Assembly: GCA_016763095.1 (NCBI GenBank)
Contig: JAESUK010000013.1
Span: forward strand, 1-7,554
Direction: 5' to 3'
Source: Alphaproteobacteria bacterium
GTDB taxonomy: Bacteria > Pseudomonadota > Alphaproteobacteria > Micavibrionales > Micavibrionaceae
DNA length: 7,554 nt
Each line of letters starts with the position of its first letter. Position 1 is the first letter of the stretch. Positions 1-6,003 of the stretch are shown in pieces. Made by a program: the position numbers and the translations under genes. The notes under the pieces were generated by a model, which saw only the letters and a list, made by a program, of their open reading frames with translations, was not told the DNA's origin and made no database searches.

Positions 1-345
1 ATGCACCAATATTTTTATGGATGTTAATTTGGCCGCCACCCCGCCATAAAGCAATGGTCCTATATGATGAGTATGCACAACATCAGCTTTTAGTCGTCTC
101 AGAAGTACACAAAGCTTTAAGATCGTCTTTAACGATATTCCTGACTTTTTATTCATAAAAAGGATGTTGTCTTTGTAAACTTCCAAAGCAGGCCATTCCC
201 GAATTGCTTTTTTCTTTGTACCTTCTAAGGAAACAATAAATGTTTGTGCTTTTGAGTGTTTATGCATGTTTAACGCCAATACTTCTATCCCCCCGGGACA
301 TAAGTGCTGAACGACATGAACAATTACTTTTCTATCCTTCTTCAT
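1..345 (-). CDS. Glycosyltransferase, GT-B fold (GT4-like), N-terminal part only
   Basis: Partial gene: the first 115 codons are present and the rest runs off the left edge. Likely role: transfer of a sugar from a nucleotide-sugar donor to a lipid-linked glycan at the cytoplasmic face of the inner membrane. The product opens with a beta strand and glycine-rich loop, KVIVHVVQHLCPGGIEVLALN (residues 6-26), the usual acceptor-side start of GT4-type enzymes. Near residues 87-104 it has ADVVHTHHIGPLLYGGVA, where the DVVHTH strand-loop is typical of the same N-terminal Rossmann domain. The donor-binding C-terminal domain is outside the window, so sugar specificity cannot be judged. The ATG lies inside the end of the chain-length gene (14-base overlap), with a GGGGA stretch about nine bases upstream, suggesting translational coupling. 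The style resembles glycosyltransferases of exosortase-associated polysaccharide loci, but that is recall and not proven here. Confidence 0.85.
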   Translation of the reverse strand, partial: MKKDRKVIVHVVQHLCPGGIEVLALNMHKHSKAQTFIVSLEGTKKKAIREWPALEVYKDNILFMNKKSGISLKTILKLCVLLRRLKADVVHTHHIGPLLYGGVAAKLTSIKILVH

Positions 346-1849
346 ATCTTTCTTCCCCTTTTATTTTTTTATTATTGTTGGCATATAAATCGAATGTTCC
401 ATCTGGCATATACCCCTTCGCCGTAACCGCAGGAATCCTTGCAAGCACATGAACATCTTGTATCTCTTCCAATCTATCTTTCGTATAAATTCGTGTGTCT
501 AAAATCTCTGCAAACATTGCTAACCCTGTACCAATAAAAACTCCTGTAACCACTCCGATTAAGAAATAAATTGGTAAAGGCAAGTTCGATGGCGTGGTGG
601 GTGTAAACGGTGGGTCAATCATTTTGATACGCTCTGTTTCCTCAAACTTTCCAAGAGCCCCTGTCACCTGTGCCATTTGGTAACGTTCAGCTAAATCACT
701 GTATATTTTTTGATTTATTTCAATTTCCCGCGTCAACTCAGTAATTACTTTGTCATGCTCTCCATACCCTCTTACGGTTATTTCAAGTCCAGTATATTCC
801 TTTTCAAGAAAGCTCACTTCATCTTGCAGAGCCTCTGTTTCTCTGTTCAATGATTGAAATGACTTCATCTGATCAACGAGAATTGGTATCGGTGATTTAT
901 TATCAAACTCCATGCTAGAAATCCGATGCCATAGTTTTTCAATATCTTCCTCACTAATATTTTGGCTTTCCGCCATTATCTTATTTCGTTCCACACGCAA
1001 CGTATCAAGCGTTCTCTGCGCAGCCCTCACCTGTGAATGTTGGGCGGTGTATTTAGCATTTAAAACAGCTAATTCTCCAGTCAAGCTAACGATTTTTGAC
1101 TCAATATGACCAATAACAGGGTTTGTTTCGATCAGACGTTTTTTAAGTGATTTCCTTTCTGCTAACGCGCCTTCTAATCGCGTTTTACGCTTTGCGAGTT
1201 CATCTTTAATTTTTGCAAGACGCATGACATTCCGCGTATGAAGCACAGGCAGTTCACTGGCATGCTCTGATTTGTATTCTGCCAATTTATTTTCTGATTC
1301 AGATAGCGCTATACGACGTTTACCCATTTCTTTTTGCAAAAAATCCTGTGACTGAAAAACTGATGACCTTTGTGGCGCAACGATCTTTTCAACAAAGCGC
1401 ACAGACACAAGACTTAAGACTTCAACCATATCCTTTGTTTCCCGCGCGCTATATTTAATCTCTACGATTTCCTCCCCAACAAGTTTTGCAGAGAGTGAAT
1501 TAGACAGGTTATTAATCACAAGGGCTTTTTTCTCTGGTGAATCATCCTCTTTAAACATTTCCATTTTAAAGGCCACTTCCATCAAAATATGACGACTATG
1601 AAGCAGAGCATTAAGTGCATCCATTCGCTCTCCCAAATTTGTTGATACCACAAAATCTTTCAAAAGCGGGTTATGCCGAGAGGCTTCTTGAATAAGAATT
1701 GTTGTTTCTGTTTCATATTTTTGGGGTGTCATTACCCCCACCGTTATACCAACAAGTGGCATCAACATAATTGGAACAGCAATCAAGTATCTTCGCCGCC
1801 ATATGGTGGACAATATAACAAGGATGTATTTTTGAATTTTCTGCCTCAT
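332..1849 (-). CDS. Wzz/GumC-type polysaccharide chain-length determinant (co-polymerase), no kinase domain
   Basis: Inner-membrane protein of 505 residues that likely sets the length of the exported polysaccharide and may bridge polymerase and export machinery. Membrane segment 1 is at about residues 21-39 (YLIAVPIMLMPLVGITVGVM region), followed by the Wzz-type periplasmic start YETETTILIQ. A long charged, helix-rich and probably coiled-coil periplasmic region spans roughly 165-300 and 325-395. The proline-rich stretch IDPPFTPTTPSNLP (411-424) leads into membrane segment 2 (about 424-447), the standard Wzz layout. A cytoplasmic tail of about 55 residues (EILDTRIYTKDRLEEIQDV and on) resembles the linker that joins tyrosine-kinase domains in fused homologues, but it stops before any Walker A motif, so a partner kinase would be separate. 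ATG at 1849 is preferred, with GGATGAG just upstream. An in-frame TTG at 1852 would add one residue. The gene starts four bases after the lipoprotein stop and overlaps the next glycosyltransferase by 14 bases. Confidence 0.92.
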   Translation of the reverse strand: MRQKIQKYILVILSTIWRRRYLIAVPIMLMPLVGITVGVMTPQKYETETTILIQEASRHNPLLKDFVVSTNLGERMDALNALLHSRHILMEVAFKMEMFKEDDSPEKKALVINNLSNSLSAKLVGEEIVEIKYSARETKDMVEVLSLVSVRFVEKIVAPQRSSVFQSQDFLQKEMGKRRIALSESENKLAEYKSEHASELPVLHTRNVMRLAKIKDELAKRKTRLEGALAERKSLKKRLIETNPVIGHIESKIVSLTGELAVLNAKYTAQHSQVRAAQRTLDTLRVERNKIMAESQNISEEDIEKLWHRISSMEFDNKSPIPILVDQMKSFQSLNRETEALQDEVSFLEKEYTGLEITVRGYGEHDKVITELTREIEINQKIYSDLAERYQMAQVTGALGKFEETERIKMIDPPFTPTTPSNLPLPIYFLIGVVTGVFIGTGLAMFAEILDTRIYTKDRLEEIQDVHVLARIPAVTAKGYMPDGTFDLYANNNKKIKGEERYEEG

Positions 1850-1853
1850 CAAC

Positions 1854-2186
1854 TCATCCAGCCTTTATATTTGGTTTCTTTGTCGGTTTTGGAATGACCA
1901 CTGTATTCACATCTTCTGTTCGTATTTCCGTTATTACTCCTCCTGAATTATTTAGAGCATTCTGTAAAAGTGCTTTGATTGATATGGCATTTGGATTCAT
2001 GAGTGTTTCTCCACCATGATCACTTACCACAGGTCTATTCATTGCATCCTGCTGAATCATCGCCATCACTGATGGTGACAGCAACTCAAAAGGCGCTTGT
2101 GTATCTTCTTGTATCATCGCACATGCATTGAGCAGGAACGCGCAGAGACACATTAATATTGTCTGTTTTCTCAATTTGATTTTCAT
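1854..2186 (-). CDS. Small predicted outer-membrane lipoprotein of unknown function
   Basis: A 110-residue product I do not recognise. It starts with a basic n-region (MKIKLRKQ), a hydrophobic core and a clean lipobox, L19-N20-A21-C22, so signal peptidase II should cleave before Cys22 and leave an 89-residue mature lipoprotein. The residue after Cys is Ala, not Asp, which favours sorting to the outer membrane. The mature part has no visible polysaccharide-export (Wza/OPX) domain, no further membrane segment and no repeats. It ends in a Lys/Pro-rich tail (IPKPTKKPNIKAG). The ATG has GGAAGGG about nine bases upstream. A 62-base spacer (2187-2248) separates it from the preceding glycosyltransferase; I see no convincing promoter or terminator there. 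Its stop is only four bases from the chain-length gene start, so a job alongside that protein in chain assembly or export is a reasonable but unproven inference. Confidence 0.85.
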   Translation of the reverse strand: MKIKLRKQTILMCLCAFLLNACAMIQEDTQAPFELLSPSVMAMIQQDAMNRPVVSDHGGETLMNPNAISIKALLQNALNNSGGVITEIRTEDVNTVVIPKPTKKPNIKAG

Positions 2187-2248
2187 TTTGCACTACCCTT
2201 CCGTTAATCTAGGGGTTTCTCTTTACTTACATGAGGAGATTGCAACGC

Positions 2249-3346
2249 TTATGCCATAAGATGAGCACTGATGATGTCTTGTACATATTGAGCGCGGACT
2301 TCCCAAGAATGCTGTTTCATTATCGTTTGACGGATAATTTTTTGGCCGCTCTCTTCATTCAAAGCCTCTTTGATGGCTTTTGAAAACCCTTTCTTGTCGG
2401 TAACGTGCACCAAATCTTCAAACATCTCTACAGCAGGAAAACGCGTAGAAACAATCGGCGCGCCCGCAGTCATATACTCTTTGAGTTTTAAAGGATTGCA
2501 CGCCTTTATTTGTTTTGTGTTTTTAAAAGGCAATAGAGAGACATTCCAGTGTTGCACATACGCAGGAAGTTCATGGTGCTTTTTAGGACCAAGGAAATAG
2601 ATATTAGGGTATGTTTTCAATGCCCTCACATCAACATGAACAGTACCAATAAACACAAAAGTCCAGTCACTTAGTTCTTTTGCCAGACTTTCTATCAAAC
2701 CCAAATCAAGCCAAGACTGAATCGATCCATAGAATCCTGCAATTTTCTTTCTATGAGGAAGATCTTTAGGACGGTCTTGTGGTGTTGAAAATAGCTCATA
2801 ATCAACGCCATGATCGAGGATGTGTGTTTTATGAGAAGGGAACTTCTTCGCTAGATCTTTATTGATTGTGAAAATAATATCCGCTTGTTTTGCGAGCGTC
2901 TTCTCGTGGGTTGCAACCATTTTATGATCAACCCCCTCCAATGCATCAAAGTCATCGCAACAATAATAGACAGTACAAGACGGTCTGAGGTTCTCGTGGA
3001 GATAAACCGATGTCGGGAGTGATGTCCAAAGAACTGATGTAGACTGCGGTTTAAACAGTTTCTTATTTAAATATTGCACAATTTTTGAACCATGAAACGG
3101 AAGGAGTCTTGGCTGATACACCTTTGGTTCCGTTCCCGTAACAACCTTCACGTTATTCTTCTTGAGGTATGATCTTCCTTTTTCAAATATACGACTTATA
3201 TCTTTCACACATAATTTCGGAGATCTCATACCGATAGAATTAATCCAGTGAATATCATTATCTCTTACCATATGTTTGAAGATATGTTGCGTGGAGCTAG
3301 GGTGTCTGCCCCAATCTTCGCCAAAGACCGTAAAAGAATAAGGCAT
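2249..3346 (-). CDS. Glycosyltransferase, GT-B fold (GT4/TuaH-like)
   Basis: Predicted 365-residue cytoplasmic or membrane-associated glycosyltransferase that adds one sugar to the growing repeat unit; donor and linkage cannot be read from sequence. The N-terminus carries FGEDWGRHPSSTQH (residues 8-21), which I recall from glycosyltransferases in exopolysaccharide loci. Later landmarks are VYYCCDDFDA (126-135), HGVDYELF (179-186), the glycine loop GFYGSI (204-209) opening the donor-binding domain, the NIYFLGPKKHHELPAY stretch (248-263), and CNPLKLKEYMTAGAPIVST (283-301). The Glu of that last stretch (about residue 290) fits the conserved donor-contacting acid of GT-B enzymes. The open frame extends back to 3505, but those 53 extra residues are Cys/Arg-rich nonsense lying over the acyltransferase gene. 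ATG at 3346 has AAGGAG seven bases upstream. ATG at 3352, overlapping the acyltransferase stop as ATGA, sits only one base from that site and is less likely. Confidence 0.93.
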   Translation of the reverse strand: MPYSFTVFGEDWGRHPSSTQHIFKHMVRDNDIHWINSIGMRSPKLCVKDISRIFEKGRSYLKKNNVKVVTGTEPKVYQPRLLPFHGSKIVQYLNKKLFKPQSTSVLWTSLPTSVYLHENLRPSCTVYYCCDDFDALEGVDHKMVATHEKTLAKQADIIFTINKDLAKKFPSHKTHILDHGVDYELFSTPQDRPKDLPHRKKIAGFYGSIQSWLDLGLIESLAKELSDWTFVFIGTVHVDVRALKTYPNIYFLGPKKHHELPAYVQHWNVSLLPFKNTKQIKACNPLKLKEYMTAGAPIVSTRFPAVEMFEDLVHVTDKKGFSKAIKEALNEESGQKIIRQTIMKQHSWEVRAQYVQDIISAHLMA

Positions 3347-3348
3347 CC

Positions 3349-4053
3349 TCATTCTCCTTTTTTTATAACACGAATTATTTGGGCTGGCGTTCCTCCCGCA
3401 ATGACCATCGGTGGAATATCTTTTGTGACAACGGCTCCCGCGGCAATCACACTTCCATGACCAATGGTTACCCCTGCCATGACAAACACACCTGTCCCAA
3501 GCCAAACATTATCTTCTAGTGTGATATCTGCCACTTGATCGGTGGTATCGGGACATCCCTGTGCCCTTTTTTTTGGATTAATCGGATGCCCTGGATAACC
3601 AGCTAAAAAGCTTCGTCCTGCGATACGTACATTATCCCCGAGCGTTATTTTTCGTCCGACAGCGATTGTTGTTTGCCATCCAATTCCAACATTATTTCCT
3701 ATTTTGAGTTCTTTTGGTTCATCCCCGTGAGCACGCGCCGTAAAGGTTGTTTGCCCAGATATTCGGCAATCAGACCCAACTGATATTTTTAATGTCCCAA
3801 GAATTTGAGGCATTCCCGTATAAAGAAATAGCCTCTTCGCGGGCTTTACTAATTGAGACTGGAAAAGCGGTGTCCAATAACACGCTCTCATGCACCACTC
3901 TTTCCAACCTGTCAGTGTTTTATGAAATCCATACAGCACGTAATGAACGCCCCATATACGCGGCACGGAAAGGACATTAAACGACCTATATACTTTCTTT
4001 AATAACTTTAAACTAGGGTGTTCTGATTGCTTCACGATCATTTTTAAGCGCAT
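3349..4053 (-). CDS. Left-handed beta-helix acyltransferase (WcaF/LacA-like O-acetyltransferase)
   Basis: Predicted 234-residue enzyme, probably moving an acetyl group from acetyl-CoA to a sugar of the glycan. After an N-terminal part of about 85 residues come hexapeptide repeats: ISVGSDCRISGQTTF (90-104), LKIGNNVGIGWQTTIAVG (116-133) and ITLGDNVRIAG (136-146). Next is a loop with GHPINPKKR (155-163), whose His156 sits where the catalytic His of LacA/Maa-type acetyltransferases is expected. The end is the hallmark ITLEDNVWLGTGVFVMAGV, then TIGHGSVIAAGAVVTKDIPP and the closing GGTPAQIIR (177-228). The N-terminal section (WTPLFQSQ, then TGMPQILGTLKI) looks like the lead-in seen in several polysaccharide-locus acyltransferases and has no clear membrane span. 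The start codon has AGGAG seven bases upstream. That site overlaps the glmS stop (TAGGAG), ten bases from the previous gene, so translational coupling is likely. Acetyl as the group is inferred from the family; the acceptor is unknown. Confidence 0.9.
   Translation of the reverse strand: MRLKMIVKQSEHPSLKLLKKVYRSFNVLSVPRIWGVHYVLYGFHKTLTGWKEWCMRACYWTPLFQSQLVKPAKRLFLYTGMPQILGTLKISVGSDCRISGQTTFTARAHGDEPKELKIGNNVGIGWQTTIAVGRKITLGDNVRIAGRSFLAGYPGHPINPKKRAQGCPDTTDQVADITLEDNVWLGTGVFVMAGVTIGHGSVIAAGAVVTKDIPPMVIAGGTPAQIIRVIKKGE
3354..3359 (-). promoter_or_regulatory. Ribosome binding site deciding the glycosyltransferase start
   Basis: The minus strand reads AAGGAG, then AATGAGG, then ATG. The spacing is seven bases to the ATG at 3346 and only one base to the ATG at 3352, so the downstream ATG is the better start. 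The site lies within the last codons of the acyltransferase gene, so translation of the two genes is probably coupled. Confidence 0.7.
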
Positions 4054-4063
4054 CCTTTTTCTC

Positions 4064-5887
4064 CTATTCTACCGTTACTGATTTTGCCAAATTACGTGGT
4101 TTGTCCACATTTAAACCTTTGGCACATGTTGTTGCATATGCGAGAAGCTGCATCGGCAAAGCATATAAAATTGGCATTGTAATTCCCGTAGAAGACGGCA
4201 TTTTTACCGCTTGCTTTGGGGACACACCAATATCTTTAATACTGGAACAATCTCCGACGGGAATAACATTTGCTCCCCTTGCTTGCACTTCTCTAATGTT
4301 TGATATGTTTTTTTCAAGTAGAGCGTCATCAGGAGTAATCGCAATAACAGGTGTCCCTTGTTCTATAAGAGCGATAGGACCGTGCTTTAACTCCCCCGCA
4401 CCAAACCCTTCTGCATGAATATAGGATATTTCTTTAAGCTTTAGTGCACCTTCCATTGCCAGTGGAAAACCTAATCCTCGCCCGACAAATATCGCGGTGC
4501 TATGGTCTTTTATGAGTTCTGCCAGATCATCATATATTTCCTTGTCGTCGAGCACCTCTCTCATTTTCTCTGGCAATTCTGACAGTTGCTGTGCCATCTT
4601 GATGGCATCATCAGAAAGCAACGCGCCGCGATCAATTCCTGCCTTCATTGCCATACATGCCAGTGTCATAAGCTGTGCTGTAAAAGCTTTCGTTGAAGCA
4701 ACTCCAATTTCTGGGCCAGCCTCAATCATCAAGTCTAAATCACACTCTCTGGCAATCGTGCTCCGTTCAGAGTTAACGATCCCGATTGTTTTTTGATTCC
4801 AACTTTTAGCATATTTCATTGCAGCGATTGTGTCTGCAGTTTCTCCTGACTGTGAGATAAACAATGCTACACCGTCTTTCGCCATAGGACTTTCTCGATA
4901 GCGAAATTCAGAGGCAATATCAACTTCAACAGGAAGATGTGCATATTTTTCAAACCAGTATTTGGCTGTTTGTGCCGCGTAGTACGACGTTCCGCACGCA
5001 ACGATTGTCATTTTTTTCAGATCAGAAAAATTAATATTAATTTGCTCTCTTCTAAAACCAAGCGTCCGCCTGTTAAAATATTTAAAAAATAGATTTTGAA
5101 TAATATCGGGTTGTTCAAAAATTTCTTTTTGCATGAAATGCTCATACCCGTTTGTACCAACGTCATCCTCTTTAATATTGGAGACAGAGATGGCTCTTTG
5201 AACATGCGTTCCATTGCCATTATATATTTCCACATGATGTTGATTCAGCGCCACAAAGTCATCATCCTCCAAATATGAAACTTTTTGTGTGATCGGAGCT
5301 AAGGCCATAGCATCGGAAGCAACATAGTGCGTATCTTCACCATATCCCAGAACAAGCGGTGAACCGTGTCGGGCAGCAAAAAGCATGTCTGGGGCATATT
5401 TATCCATCACACATATGGCATAGGCCCCTTCCAGATCCTGTATTGCCCTTTGAATAGCGACCTCAACACTCATGCCCTGGTGTTGGTATTTCACGATTAA
5501 GTGTGGAATGACTTCTGTATCTGTCTGGCTCAAGAATTCATGCCCTTCAGATATTAGCTTATCTCTCAAATCCTGATAGTTCTCTATAATACCATTATGG
5601 ACAACGCAGATATTTTTGACGGTATGTGGATGGGCATTTAATTCGCTAGGTTCTCCATGTGTTGCCCAACGTGTGTGTGATATTCCAACACGTCCATCAA
5701 TAGGATCAGTCTTCATCAGTTTTTCCAGATTCTTGAGCTCACCTTGCGCTTTGTGGAGATGAAAATCATCATTTTGCAAAACGGCCAACCCTGCTGAGTC
5801 ATACCCTCGATATTCCAATCGTCTTAAACCAGTAAGTAGGTCACTGGCTACTTTACCTCCATTAATTGCTCCGACAATACCGCACAT
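4064..5887 (-). CDS. glmS: Glutamine--fructose-6-phosphate aminotransferase (isomerizing), glucosamine-6-phosphate synthase
   Basis: Makes glucosamine 6-phosphate from fructose 6-phosphate and glutamine, the committed step toward UDP-GlcNAc. Full length at 607 residues (E. coli GlmS is 609). The glutaminase domain begins MCGIVGAING, so Cys2 becomes the N-terminal nucleophile after Met removal. Glutamine-site motifs are HTRWATHG (71-78), HNGIIEN (97-103) and SQTDTE (120-125). Two SIS sugar-isomerase domains follow: the first has CGTSYYAA (298-305) and SQSGET (345-350); the second has GRGLGFPLAMEGALKLKEIS (469-488) and HAEGFGAGELKHGP (491-504). Isomerase-site candidates are Lys485, Glu486, His502 and Lys602. 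The C-terminus PRNLAKSVTVE is essentially the family signature. The region around 262-285 (LFFKYFNRRTLGFRREQ) looks more divergent. AGAGGA lies seven bases before the ATG. There is no glmU next door; instead the gene heads a run of polysaccharide genes. No glmS ribozyme-like leader is expected or seen in the roughly 37-base predicted leader. Confidence 0.99.
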   Translation of the reverse strand: MCGIVGAINGGKVASDLLTGLRRLEYRGYDSAGLAVLQNDDFHLHKAQGELKNLEKLMKTDPIDGRVGISHTRWATHGEPSELNAHPHTVKNICVVHNGIIENYQDLRDKLISEGHEFLSQTDTEVIPHLIVKYQHQGMSVEVAIQRAIQDLEGAYAICVMDKYAPDMLFAARHGSPLVLGYGEDTHYVASDAMALAPITQKVSYLEDDDFVALNQHHVEIYNGNGTHVQRAISVSNIKEDDVGTNGYEHFMQKEIFEQPDIIQNLFFKYFNRRTLGFRREQININFSDLKKMTIVACGTSYYAAQTAKYWFEKYAHLPVEVDIASEFRYRESPMAKDGVALFISQSGETADTIAAMKYAKSWNQKTIGIVNSERSTIARECDLDLMIEAGPEIGVASTKAFTAQLMTLACMAMKAGIDRGALLSDDAIKMAQQLSELPEKMREVLDDKEIYDDLAELIKDHSTAIFVGRGLGFPLAMEGALKLKEISYIHAEGFGAGELKHGPIALIEQGTPVIAITPDDALLEKNISNIREVQARGANVIPVGDCSSIKDIGVSPKQAVKMPSSTGITMPILYALPMQLLAYATTCAKGLNVDKPRNLAKSVTVE

Positions 5888-5934
5888 ATTTATATCCTCT
5901 CACACTATATTTTTGTTTATTTAGAGAAAAGAAA

Positions 5935-5951
5935 AGCATAAAACGTGCCAA
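5935..5951 (-). promoter_or_regulatory. Probable sigma-54 (-24/-12) promoter for glmS and downstream genes
   Basis: The minus strand reads TTGGCACG, TTTT, ATGCT. Against the sigma-54 consensus YTGGCACG-N4-TTGCW this has one mismatch (A for the first T of TTGC). The invariant GG (5949-5948) and GC (5937-5936) are separated by exactly ten bases, and flanking positions (A and G upstream, T after GC) also agree. Transcription would start near 5924-5926, giving a leader of about 37 bases with the ribosome site at 5895-5900. The element sits in the only sizeable spacer of the window (5888-6003). I found no good -35/-10 pair there: the TTGGCA hexamer would need a 20-base gap to TCTAAA. If real, expression needs RpoN and an activator ATPase bound upstream, possibly within the ligase gene end. 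No activator site could be identified. Confidence 0.6.
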
Positions 5952-6003
5952 CATATATTTGATGTATTTCAATGGCTTATAAAACAACATCTTATGTTTA
6001 TTT

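Noticed and set aside
1850..1852. TTG start one codon upstream of the chain-length gene ATG.
   Set aside because: The adjacent ATG at 1849 is a stronger start and better spaced from GGATGAG; the difference is one residue.
2187..2248. Possible promoter in the spacer before the lipoprotein (TTGCAA near the glycosyltransferase stop, TAGATT further down).
   Set aside because: Spacing between the elements is about 28 bases, far from 16-18; no convincing sigma-70 or sigma-54 match.
3347..3505. N-terminal extension of the glycosyltransferase frame back to 3505.
   Set aside because: The added residues are the acyltransferase gene read in another frame, rich in Cys and Arg, and the ribosome site supports 3346.
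4118..4136. Plus-strand TTTGGCACATGTTGTTGCA, resembling a sigma-54 promoter.
   Set aside because: The GG-to-GC distance is eleven bases, not ten; it lies inside glmS on the antisense strand with no gene ahead of it.
4101..4418. Antisense open frame of 105 codons over glmS, with a similar one at 4497-4796.
   Set aside because: Shadows of the strongly conserved glmS coding strand; no ribosome site and no recognisable protein features.
5980..6003. Weak hairpin after the ligase stop: AACAT-AAG-ATGTT followed by GTTTTAT on the minus strand, like a tiny terminator.
   Set aside because: The stem is only five pairs, mostly A-T, with a three-base loop and an interrupted T run; it is too weak to call a terminator.
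5888..6003. IHF-like stretch CATCAAATATATG just upstream of the sigma-54 candidate.
   Set aside because: Mismatches at two conserved positions of the WATCAA-N4-TTR consensus in AT-rich DNA; not distinguishable from chance.
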